This document shows, one piece after another, positions 1 through 6,425 of a stretch of 51,875 nucleotides of DNA (its first letter is position 1; each line of letters starts with the position of its first letter). Below the pieces are notes generated by a model. That model searched no databases, was not told where the DNA came from, and saw nothing but the letters and a program-made list of their open reading frames with translations. The stretch is from an uncultured Candidatus Actinomarina sp. (lineage in GTDB: Bacteria > Actinomycetota > Acidimicrobiia > Actinomarinales > Actinomarinaceae): positions 1 to 51,875 of the forward strand of contig CACOKA010000004.1 in NCBI GenBank assembly GCA_902627635.1. Reading direction: 5' to 3'. Both the position numbers and the translations under genes were made by a program.

Positions 1-908
1 ATTATCAAATTATTTCAAATGATTTTATGACATATTCTTTTGTAATGCAGAAATCAATGATTGAATTAAATCAGCAACCAATTTTTGATGGTATTAAAGA
101 AATAATTCTTACCGACTCAAACCTAATAGAGGATGTATTGTCTTATTTAAATAATCTAGAGGGTAAAAAGGGCTATGCATTTGAAAATTACTGTCCATCG
201 GGCAAATCCAAAAGACAGTATTTTACAGACGAGAACGGCATGATGATTGATGCTATTAGAGAAGAAATTCAATCATGGAAAGACAAAGAACTAATCACAG
301 AAAATGAGTACTACTACCTACTTGCTTCTTTAATCAATGCAGCTGACCATATAGCAAATATGTCAGGCACTTACGGTGCATATTTAAAGATATGGCGTTC
401 AGTAGCCTTAAAGAAAATAAACTTATTGCCAATTGAAATTTATGACAATAAAAAAGAAAATAAAACCTTTCAGCAAGATGCAAACGAACTTATTACTTCT
501 ATTTCAGGAGATATTTTATATTTAGACCCTCCATACAACTCTCGTCAATATGCCCCAAATTTTCATGTTTTAGAATCAATTGCTGTTTGGGACAAGCAAG
601 AACTTAAAGGAAAAACAGGTTTAAGAAATTATGATGATCAAAAATCAATGTACTCTCAAAAATCAAATGCTCTCACTGCTTTTGAAAACTTAATCGAAAA
701 AGCCAATTTTAAGAACATTGTTTTGAGTTACAACAATGAAGGTATAATTCCACCTGAAAATATTCGAGAAACCTTATCAAAAAAAGGTGAATTAACTATT
801 TATGACACTACTTATAGACGATTTAGAACTGAACGAGATCATGAAAATAGAAAATATAAAGACGTAGGGGATAAAACTACAGAGTATTTATATATTGTTA
901 AAACCTAG
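1..908 (+). CDS. D12-class DNA N6-adenine methyltransferase, 5'-truncated by the window
   Basis: Transfers a methyl group from S-adenosylmethionine to adenine in DNA. The D12-class catalytic motif DPPYNSRQY is encoded at 525-551, followed by the family-typical FHVLES segment. The first in-window ATG is at 27, but the frame is open to the window edge and reads YQIISNDFMTYSFVMQK, which matches the 'visND...YSyv..KA' segment downstream of motif I in this class. The FxGxG motif I and the N-terminal GSK segment must therefore lie before position 1, so the gene is partial rather than starting at 27. Its stop overlaps by 4 bases the stop of a convergent second methyltransferase, which suggests a modification or restriction-modification locus. 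No endonuclease partner is visible in the window. Target sequence unknown. Confidence 0.85.
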   Translation, partial: YQIISNDFMTYSFVMQKSMIELNQQPIFDGIKEIILTDSNLIEDVLSYLNNLEGKKGYAFENYCPSGKSKRQYFTDENGMMIDAIREEIQSWKDKELITENEYYYLLASLINAADHIANMSGTYGAYLKIWRSVALKKINLLPIEIYDNKKENKTFQQDANELITSISGDILYLDPPYNSRQYAPNFHVLESIAVWDKQELKGKTGLRNYDDQKSMYSQKSNALTAFENLIEKANFKNIVLSYNNEGIIPPENIRETLSKKGELTIYDTTYRRFRTERDHENRKYKDVGDKTTEYLYIVKT

Positions 909-1780
909 ACAATAGTTTTTCTTAATATAAGTATATTTTGGTGAATCATCGAAGGAACAAATGCACTTGGATAACCATAAACATGAAGAAGTTTTGAAAC
1001 ATCATACCAAATTAGATTTGCTTTTAGAGTCCATAGGCCAGTATCCTCTAATTCTTTTGCTAATTCAGCACCTAATAGGTGATATTTACTATCCCTATAA
1101 ATATCACCAATAAAAACTCCCATATATTTATCGTCTTTTAAGACTCTGTGGGTTTTTGTAAATATTTCAACCATGTCGGCAAGCCACTCTTCTTTTGTTT
1201 GTAGTTCATCTTCATTGAATTGGCTTAATTTAGATTTTCTGGCTGTTTTGCTCCTAGTTTTCTTTAACTTATCAATATTCCAATAAGGGATATCTGTTAA
1301 AACAAAATCAAATGAATTTTTTCTAAGTTTATCCAACTCAATTTTTGAATCTCCATTTATAAATTCCTCTTCGCGCAATTTTTCTAGTTGGCAGACTTCT
1401 TTATAAATTTCAATCCATTTGTTTTCGATTTCAATTCCGACAGCTCTTCTGTTCGCAAGTGTTGCTCCAAGAAGGGTTCCTCCAACGCCACCAAAAGGAT
1501 CTAATACCTTATTATTTTTTTTTGTAAAAGTTCTTATTAAATCAGAACATAAATCTGGAGGTTTTTGTCCCCCATGCTGTGACCTTAATTTATGTTGTAA
1601 ATTTACAGGATATGGTTTGTTAATTACTGACTTTGTTGAGAATTTCCATTCAGAACCTGTTAAATTATTTAATTTATTATTAGGTGCAACTTTCCCCTTA
1701 TTTTTATTCTCTTCAGATTTAGATTTTTTAGTAATATCTTTATCACCAAATAATGTATCTTGTGTATTTTCTTTGCTCAC
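905..1780 (-). CDS. DNA methyltransferase (N4-cytosine or N6-adenine)
   Basis: A 291-residue SAM-dependent DNA methyltransferase. The SAM-binding motif I is DPFGGVGG (residues 94-101), and the catalytic motif IV is a DPPY variant, LTDIPYW (about 161-167). The order is motif I before motif IV. A lysine-rich, low-complexity stretch occupies about residues 12-36, and KPYPVNLQHKLRSQHGGQKP precedes motif I. The start is GTG at 1780. There is no Shine-Dalgarno; instead a TAAAAT hexamer lies 6 nt upstream, so the message may be leaderless. It converges on the D12 methylase with a 4-base overlap of stop codons. Whether it modifies cytosine N4 or adenine N6 cannot be told from the motif. The pair could form a two-methylase restriction-modification system with an off-window nuclease, or could be orphan methylases. 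Confidence 0.85.
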   Translation of the reverse strand: MSKENTQDTLFGDKDITKKSKSEENKNKGKVAPNNKLNNLTGSEWKFSTKSVINKPYPVNLQHKLRSQHGGQKPPDLCSDLIRTFTKKNNKVLDPFGGVGGTLLGATLANRRAVGIEIENKWIEIYKEVCQLEKLREEEFINGDSKIELDKLRKNSFDFVLTDIPYWNIDKLKKTRSKTARKSKLSQFNEDELQTKEEWLADMVEIFTKTHRVLKDDKYMGVFIGDIYRDSKYHLLGAELAKELEDTGLWTLKANLIWYDVSKLLHVYGYPSAFVPSMIHQNILILRKTIV

Positions 1781-1786
1781 AAAACT

Positions 1787-1792
1787 ATTTTA
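1787..1792 (-). promoter_or_regulatory. -10-like hexamer TAAAAT, leaderless start of methyltransferase
   Basis: On the minus strand TAAAAT is followed by 6 nt and then the GTG start at 1780. No Shine-Dalgarno is present. No convincing -35 was seen. Confidence 0.4.
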
Positions 1793-1855
1793 ACGTTTCC
1801 AGGAGACAGTTTTAAGTAAGTGTAAATTCAAATAACGTGATTTGTATTTAAATTC

Positions 1856-2362
1856 TTAAAATATTCCATCATTATTATCAAAAGGTTCATCCCACTCAAA
1901 GTCTCTAAATGCGCTAGGAAATACCATTTCATGTTCGTACCCTGATGGATTAGCAAGAACATTTATGTACATTGCAAAATTTTTACCAATGAGATCTTTT
2001 TTGAAATCTCTATAAGTCATGAATCCCAGAAAGAAAATCACTAAATAAGAGTATTCATAATTTCCTATTACATCCAAATTCGCAAGTATGACAACATACG
2101 GTAAAAATATTGATAAATATGCCATCCTTTTTCTATATACAAATGGAAATCGTATCTTTGCCAATAGATAAGTTAGTAGGGCAAAGATGGCGTGTACGCC
2201 AAGAAAGAATACAAATATAAAATAAGCATAAATATCATCTACAAAATTTGGTTGTAAAGTTGCTTTCAAAAAAGTTTGATAAAAATAAATGCCTATGCAT
2301 ATTGTATTAAAAATTAATAACTGAAAAACAATTTTTAATGACCTTATTTCGAAGTGACTCAT
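1856..2362 (-). CDS. small integral membrane protein, unknown function
   Basis: A 168-residue protein I do not recognise. Four hydrophobic segments are visible, at about residues 10-30, 45-68, 80-95 and 103-117, so it is probably a four-helix inner-membrane protein. A hydrophilic C-terminal tail of about 50 residues is acidic at the end (FEWDEPFDNNDGIF). The start ATG at 2362 is preceded on the minus strand by TAATGT and 6 nt, which fits the leaderless pattern seen elsewhere in this window. It stands alone on its strand between the methyltransferase and the divergent lipoprotein unit. No catalytic motif is visible. Confidence 0.6.
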   Translation of the reverse strand: MSHFEIRSLKIVFQLLIFNTICIGIYFYQTFLKATLQPNFVDDIYAYFIFVFFLGVHAIFALLTYLLAKIRFPFVYRKRMAYLSIFLPYVVILANLDVIGNYEYSYLVIFFLGFMTYRDFKKDLIGKNFAMYINVLANPSGYEHEMVFPSAFRDFEWDEPFDNNDGIF

Positions 2363-2368
2363 GTAAAT

Positions 2369-2374
2369 ACATTA
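2369..2374 (-). promoter_or_regulatory. -10-like hexamer TAATGT before membrane protein
   Basis: On the minus strand, TAATGT then 6 nt then ATG at 2362. It fits the TAnnnT-6-start pattern. No Shine-Dalgarno. Confidence 0.35.
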
Positions 2375-2425
2375 GAAATCACATAAGACAATTTTATTAT
2401 TCAAATAAATGTCAGACTAAAAAGC

Positions 2426-2431
2426 TAGTAT
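2426..2431 (+). promoter_or_regulatory. -10-like hexamer TAGTAT before the 48-aa gene
   Basis: TAGTAT then 6 nt (ttcatt) then GTG at 2438. This spacing is what supports the GTG as the start of the small gene and of the two-gene unit with the lipoprotein. Confidence 0.4.
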
Positions 2432-2437
2432 TTCATT

Positions 2438-2584
2438 GTGAAAAAAATTCATTTAACCATAGAAATTAGTGATGAGGTAAAAGAAGGCAGCATTGGATTC
2501 TATCCAAATTTTTGGAAAGGATACATAAGCCAAGTTCGCGGACATAAAGTTGTTGACTATATCACTGAGGGATATGAAAAGTGA
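2438..2584 (+). CDS. 48-residue hypothetical protein, coupled to the lipoprotein
   Basis: A small reading frame with a GTG start, encoding a protein that begins KKIHLTIEISDEV and ends YITEGYEK. It has no signal peptide or membrane segment and no family I recognise. Two things support it as a real gene. A TAGTAT hexamer sits 6 nt before the GTG, as at several other unit starts here. Its TGA stop overlaps the GTG start of the downstream lipoprotein (GTGA), the same translational-coupling junction used between other genes in the window. It may simply deliver ribosomes to the lipoprotein start, or may be a functional small protein. Confidence 0.55.
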   Translation: MKKIHLTIEISDEVKEGSIGFYPNFWKGYISQVRGHKVVDYITEGYEK

Positions 2585-3942
2585 AAAAATTTATTTTACT
2601 TATACTACTAATTAGCTTTTGCAGTACTGACTCTTCCCAGGTGGTTGATAATTCAATTCAGACTTCAACTACTTTGAGCACTTCTTCTACTTCAACTACT
2701 ACTAATGTCACATCGACTACTTTGCCTGAAATTTTATCGGAAAAACTTTACGCTTCAGATCTAACAATCGGTGATTGTTTTGACTATTTAGATGGTGAGG
2801 GATATTATTTCGCAGCTGATTATTACGTTACTCGCGTACCTTGTGATACATTGCATTCCTATGAAATAATTTCCATAATTAATTATTCATCCAACGATGA
2901 CACTATATTTGGTGAAGATGGTGTTCCAAATTTAGAGATCTACACTGCCTGTGAAAAAAGTTATTCTGAGATATTTAATAGAGATATAGGAGGAACTTCT
3001 ACATACATTACTTGGATTGGTGATTTAGAGAATTTTGAGGAAGATGATGATTACTTGTGTTTAGTTGCTGTATTTGATACTTTGAATGGTCCTCAACCCT
3101 TATCCACAAACTACCAGACTTACTTTAATGATAAAACTCAAAACTTTGTTTCAGTAGATGTAAATGAGTTAGTTGAGGGAGATTGTTTCTGGCAAAGAAG
3201 ACCGGATGTTGATCTTTATTTTTATACTGAGGTAGATAAAGTTCCATGTAACGAAGTACATTCTCATGAAGTTGTAAAAATCTATGAGTTACCATACGAA
3301 ATTGTTGACGAAGATGAAATGTATTATTGGACTTTCAAGACATGTTATGAATACGGAACACTTATTTATCCACTGTTTTACTTTGAAGATTTAGAAAATG
3401 ATGGGATCAGAACATTTGCACTATTCGACGAGGTTGCATTTACCACAGGTGACCAGACAACAGTCTCATGTATTTCTTATGCATACGACTCTCAAGACAG
3501 AAGTAGAGCTGAGCATAAAAATATTTCGTTTGCAGACTTATTTAGTAGTTTGTATTTAGAACCGGATGGTTTGAGTGTTCCTGAATCAGGGATAAGTCTT
3601 TCATGTCCGTACGACTATGAATTAGAAGATGATGCATACATGAGTCAATACATTATTACTTTAAAATCTTTAGATATACCCGTAAAAAAGATCGAAATAA
3701 AATATGTCGATAACGATAAAGAGTTCATCGTCGATTTAACGGATATCTATGCTTTTCATGGTTTTGATAAATTTAATACATCCGTAGCAATTTATGAGTC
3801 TTGGTATTTCTACTTTCTTTCTAATCGTGATCTTGAAGCTATAAATAATCTAAGTGATGGTACAGATTATCTTGAAAGTGTAGACCTTGTTGTGACTGAT
3901 AATGAAGATAATATTTATGAATCATCCTGCGATGATGAATAA
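2581..3942 (+). CDS. secreted lipoprotein-like protein with two Septum_form-like Cys-rich repeats
   Basis: A 453-residue exported protein. The N-terminal signal sequence (KKFILLILLISF) leads to Cys14, a possible lipidation site, although Phe at -1 is atypical of a lipobox. Residues about 20-50 are a Ser/Thr-rich linker. Two related units follow, each with the pattern GDCF...VPC....HS.E and two further Cys: C66/C88/C124/C160 and C202/C223/C255/C297. The GDC...VpC..pH.hEv signature resembles the actinobacterial septum-formation domain (Septum_form, PF13845). A C-terminal region of about 150 residues with another Cys (C342) is unassigned. The GTG start overlaps the stop of the 48-residue gene (GTGA). 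It likely sits on the outer face of the membrane; a cell-division or envelope role is inferred from family resemblance only. Confidence 0.65.
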   Translation: MKKFILLILLISFCSTDSSQVVDNSIQTSTTLSTSSTSTTTNVTSTTLPEILSEKLYASDLTIGDCFDYLDGEGYYFAADYYVTRVPCDTLHSYEIISIINYSSNDDTIFGEDGVPNLEIYTACEKSYSEIFNRDIGGTSTYITWIGDLENFEEDDDYLCLVAVFDTLNGPQPLSTNYQTYFNDKTQNFVSVDVNELVEGDCFWQRRPDVDLYFYTEVDKVPCNEVHSHEVVKIYELPYEIVDEDEMYYWTFKTCYEYGTLIYPLFYFEDLENDGIRTFALFDEVAFTTGDQTTVSCISYAYDSQDRSRAEHKNISFADLFSSLYLEPDGLSVPESGISLSCPYDYELEDDAYMSQYIITLKSLDIPVKKIEIKYVDNDKEFIVDLTDIYAFHGFDKFNTSVAIYESWYFYFLSNRDLEAINNLSDGTDYLESVDLVVTDNEDNIYESSCDDE

Positions 3943-4046
3943 AGATAGTGTTTATCTAATTTGTAATGAGTGTTCTAATTTTTTCAACAAAATCTGAATT
4001 TATGATGTATGTACTTTTATTTAATTTATGATCATCGACATAAGGG

Positions 4047-4280
4047 TTAATTACTTTCACTAGGATTCAACAAATATACGCCTTCTTTATTTATCTGTCT
4101 AATTGAACATCCTCGACCAATCGATAATCCTGTGACAAAGTCCATAACTCTCCTTTTATCTTCCTTGTTTAAAATATTTCTTATGTCTATAGCTACAAGA
4201 TTTTTTCCAACAATACTGAAGTCAACAACTGATAGTTTATCAAATGATTCTATTTCTATTCTTGCTACTTCGTCTTTCAT
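4047..4280 (-). CDS. sepF: minimal SepF-like cell division protein
   Basis: A 77-residue protein covering essentially only the SepF core (DUF552), the FtsZ-binding fold that polymerises and tethers FtsZ to the membrane. Recognisable parts are the strand F.IVGKNLVAIDI, the helix KRRVMDFVTGLSIGRG, which matches the family's 'a.RliDF.sGl.yg..G', and the final strand with GVYLLNPSE, matching 'vyLltP.dv'. The N-terminal amphipathic membrane-binding helix and linker usual in SepF (proteins of about 130-200 residues) are missing. The upstream frame stays open to a stop near 4331 but contains no ATG, GTG or TTG. The start ATG at 4280 is preceded by TATACT and 7 nt. It is isolated from any ftsZ locus here, so it may be a paralogue rather than the main SepF. 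Confidence 0.7.
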   Translation of the reverse strand: MKDEVARIEIESFDKLSVVDFSIVGKNLVAIDIRNILNKEDKRRVMDFVTGLSIGRGCSIRQINKEGVYLLNPSESN

Positions 4281-4287
4281 AATTATT

Positions 4288-4293
4288 AGTATA
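4288..4293 (-). promoter_or_regulatory. -10-like hexamer TATACT before sepF-like gene
   Basis: On the minus strand TATACT is followed by 7 nt and the ATG at 4280. It is close to the TATAAT consensus, with no Shine-Dalgarno between. Confidence 0.45.
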
Positions 4294-4363
4294 AATTTAT
4301 TTTTTGGATGTGGAATTAAGCAGTAACTTTATGGGTTTTTTCTAGTCTAAATATTAAGACCAA

Positions 4364-4383
4364 AAAAGACAGTTTTGTCTTTT
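4364..4383. repeat. perfect 8-bp inverted repeat in divergent intergenic region
   Basis: AAAAGACA and TGTCTTTT flank a GTTT loop. It lies in the 192-bp gap between the sepF-like gene (minus) and the small gene at 4473 (plus). The A and T runs would let it act as a weak terminator in either direction, but between divergent genes an operator or a 5'-leader hairpin is as likely. Confidence 0.4.
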
Positions 4384-4428
4384 ATAACTCAATCATCATA
4401 ATTTGAAAATACTTTGTATGAATTATTG

Positions 4429-4438
4429 AGTCCGGACT
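4429..4438. promoter_or_regulatory. GC-rich palindrome AGTCCGGACT, possible operator
   Basis: A perfect 10-bp palindrome 34 bp before the ATG at 4473. It stands out as GC-rich in an otherwise very AT-rich spacer. It is a plausible regulator binding site for the 4473-4890 gene pair; no regulator gene is adjacent. Confidence 0.25.
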
Positions 4439-4472
4439 TACGTAAAAATAAAAAATGTAAATAAGGAGCAAT

Positions 4473-4679
4473 ATGAAACAAAGATTGTTATGGGAAGCCG
4501 ATGTTAGTGAACTAATACAAGAGTTGCTAAAACGAAAATCTGATGATGGTGAATCATATTTTCAATTAGAAGTAACGCAATACGAAAATCAAAAACAAAA
4601 AAAGAATTTATATATAAGAATTAAAGGACTTGTTACTGGGGGTACTCATTTCGAATTCGATAATATAAATGCAGAGTAA
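4473..4679 (+). CDS. 68-residue hypothetical protein
   Basis: A small soluble, charged protein (KQRLLWEADVSELIQELLKR...), with a predicted helix at about residues 8-22 and a likely beta-rich C-terminal half (YFQLEV, LYIRIKGLV). No family recognised. A clear Shine-Dalgarno (AGGAG, 7 nt upstream) supports the start. Unlike its neighbours, it is not in the leaderless arrangement. It overlaps the next small gene by 11 bases and the two are probably co-transcribed. Confidence 0.55.
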   Translation: MKQRLLWEADVSELIQELLKRKSDDGESYFQLEVTQYENQKQKKNLYIRIKGLVTGGTHFEFDNINAE

Positions 4680-4890
4680 AATTGACATACCATTAGAAGT
4701 TATAAAAGAGCTTTGTAGACAGTCAGAAATGTGGGAAATTAATAATCCAAGAGTTATAGCAATGCTCGATAACATTTTTAAATGTATCAATGATGAAGAG
4801 AATTTAGATAAAGACAGTAAAGAAACTTTTATTAATATTGTATTTTCAAATTTGATAATTTATACAAGATATGATTTAAATAAAGTTTGA
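4669..4890 (+). CDS. 73-residue hypothetical protein
   Basis: A small protein predicted to be mostly helical (IDIPLEVIKELCRQSEMW, then PRVIAMLDNIFKCIND, then ETFINIVFSNLIIY), with no recognised family. It starts at ATG 4669, inside the end of the preceding gene with an 11-base overlap. It has no Shine-Dalgarno of its own, so translation is probably coupled. It lies 39 bp before the nuclease, which has its own promoter-like hexamer. The pairing of two tiny overlapping genes recalls a toxin-antitoxin layout, but neither protein shows a toxin or DNA-binding motif. Confidence 0.5.
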   Translation: MQSKIDIPLEVIKELCRQSEMWEINNPRVIAMLDNIFKCINDEENLDKDSKETFINIVFSNLIIYTRYDLNKV

Positions 4891-4917
4891 AATACATGCT
4901 CTAACGAAAATTTGAAT

Positions 4918-4923
4918 TATCTT
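4918..4923 (+). promoter_or_regulatory. -10-like hexamer TATCTT before the nuclease
   Basis: TATCTT then 6 nt (tagagt) then ATG at 4930. There is no Shine-Dalgarno, so the nuclease mRNA is probably leaderless. Confidence 0.4.
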
Positions 4924-4929
4924 TAGAGT

Positions 4930-6387
4930 ATGAACCAGGGAATTAAGTTCTATAAAACGTACGAAGTTAAAAAAATTTCAGATTGTCATCAATCTATTGG
5001 TCCAAAAACTCTCACACCAAATTCTCGTTTAGATCGATGGAGTGGAGTTCATAATGCTATTTCTGACTGGCTACTAAATGAAGCAAATGATGACGTTGCG
5101 GTTAAGGTTGCAGAAAAAAACTTTCAATTTTATGATCCACTACAAAGAAAAATAATGTCTGAACTTTTTGAGCGATTTAGAAGTTTGGTTCCTAAACCAT
5201 TACCTCAGGTCAATATCGATTTTTATAGACAAGAAATCATAAGAGAGTTTGATGGTGAAGATAAAGGTATGTACACATCATTTCAATATCAACTTGAGGA
5301 TGAAGACAATACTGAATATATCAAGCTCAAGGCAGGAGTATCTGATATTGAGGATATAGATAGAGCTATTGTGGCAGAAACCAAACTAGAGGGTGAAACA
5401 TTTCTAACAGCTCAGCTTATTCATGATGATTTTGATGAGATAAAAGAACCAGAAAATTCAAAAGAAATTATTGATAATTATTTCAGTATTATTCAAGAAT
5501 TTGAAACAAATAGAAAACAAGCAACTCCTGGACTTCATTGTTATATGTGTTCTAGACCATCAAGGTGTGGTCAGTACCCTGTAGTAGATGGTCAAGAAGT
5601 AAAGTCAAATAATAGAGGAATATTAATAAGTAAATCAAACTTGTTAAATCTTGAGTCATGTGAAAGGTGGACATCTTGGAGAGCTCAATATGCTATTCCA
5701 AAAGATATTGAAAACGAATCATTTGAAGCTGAATTAGGACAGAAATTTCACACATATTCACAAAAGATGTTAGAAAAAAATAAAGACATCTTTGGAGATA
5801 AAGAAGTTGAGAGACTAAAAAAAATGCTCGTTGATGAGGAAGAGAAATTTGCATCTCAGATACTTAAAAAATATGAAGAGCTTATACAGGCCTTGGATGA
5901 TGAGGTCGAAGATCAAAATGAATTAGAAATAAAATTATCAGAGTATGGTCTTGGTTTTTCAATTGTTAAAGAAGGATTGGTTTCAAATTCAAAAATGGAG
6001 TTAAGAGATGATAAAGTAGCTGTGACATTTATGGGACAGGCTGATCTTGTAGGTAGATATAAAGGTAAAGGACTTGTCATTGAACTTAAAACTGGACAAG
6101 AAAGCAAAGATGACCTCACCGAGGCAGAATTGTATGCATTGGGTGCAAAACTATTACTCAAAGAAGATGAGGTCTATGTATTTCATATTTACACCAATAA
6201 AGATGGTGGAAAATTAAAGAAAAGAAAATTTGGAGAAAGTGAGTTTGACTCAATTACTAAAAAATTTGAAGATAAGGCACAGAGAATTGCTAATTGGAAT
6301 CCAAATGACTCACTATCACCCCCATATAATACGGGAGAATGGTGCTCAAACTGTGATTATCAGACCACTTGTCCCGAATATAGATAA
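4930..6387 (+). CDS. tandem iron-sulfur PD-(D/E)XK (Cas4/RecB/AddB-like) nuclease
   Basis: A 485-residue protein that reads as two consecutive Fe-S-dependent PD-(D/E)XK nuclease domains. The C-terminal copy is clear: SKSNLLNLESCERW with C244; LGQKFH with H274; GQADLV with D372; LVIELKTG with E385 and K387; and the cluster C472-x2-C475-x5-C481. The N-terminal copy repeats the plan: C19; SGVH with H41; GVSD with D139; AETK with E150 and K152; and C204-x2-C207-x5-C213. The His-to-Asp spacing is 98 residues in both copies. One upstream Cys plus a downstream C-x2-C-x5-C is the 4Fe-4S signature of Cas4 and AddB nucleases, which degrade DNA from ends. No helicase or CRISPR genes are adjacent. A DNA repair, recombination or defence role is inference. 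Confidence 0.8.
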   Translation: MNQGIKFYKTYEVKKISDCHQSIGPKTLTPNSRLDRWSGVHNAISDWLLNEANDDVAVKVAEKNFQFYDPLQRKIMSELFERFRSLVPKPLPQVNIDFYRQEIIREFDGEDKGMYTSFQYQLEDEDNTEYIKLKAGVSDIEDIDRAIVAETKLEGETFLTAQLIHDDFDEIKEPENSKEIIDNYFSIIQEFETNRKQATPGLHCYMCSRPSRCGQYPVVDGQEVKSNNRGILISKSNLLNLESCERWTSWRAQYAIPKDIENESFEAELGQKFHTYSQKMLEKNKDIFGDKEVERLKKMLVDEEEKFASQILKKYEELIQALDDEVEDQNELEIKLSEYGLGFSIVKEGLVSNSKMELRDDKVAVTFMGQADLVGRYKGKGLVIELKTGQESKDDLTEAELYALGAKLLLKEDEVYVFHIYTNKDGGKLKKRKFGESEFDSITKKFEDKAQRIANWNPNDSLSPPYNTGEWCSNCDYQTTCPEYR

Positions 6388-6412
6388 GGTTTTAGTAAGA
6401 ACTGCATGAGAA

Positions 6413-6418
6413 TATAAT
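6413..6418 (+). promoter_or_regulatory. -10 hexamer TATAAT before aconitase
   Basis: Consensus TATAAT lies 7 nt before the ATG at 6426 and 4 nt before the ATG at 6423. Transcription starting the usual 6-8 nt downstream would begin at or beyond 6424, which favours 6426 as a leaderless start. Confidence 0.5.
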
Positions 6419-6425
6419 TAAAATG

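Noticed and set aside
1419-1793. 124-codon plus-strand frame opposite the second methyltransferase
   Set aside because: It is antisense to the conserved methyltransferase motifs and has no supporting signal.
4364-4383. Calling the AAAAGACA/TGTCTTTT repeat a firm intrinsic terminator
   Set aside because: The stem is AT-rich, the T run is short, and it lies between divergent genes where no transcript needs ending.
4473-4890. Toxin-antitoxin module
   Set aside because: Size and overlap fit, but neither protein shows a recognisable toxin or DNA-binding motif.
4930-6387. Annotating the nuclease as Cas4 of a CRISPR system
   Set aside because: No repeat array and no other cas gene in the window; the resemblance is at the level of the Fe-S PD-(D/E)XK superfamily only.
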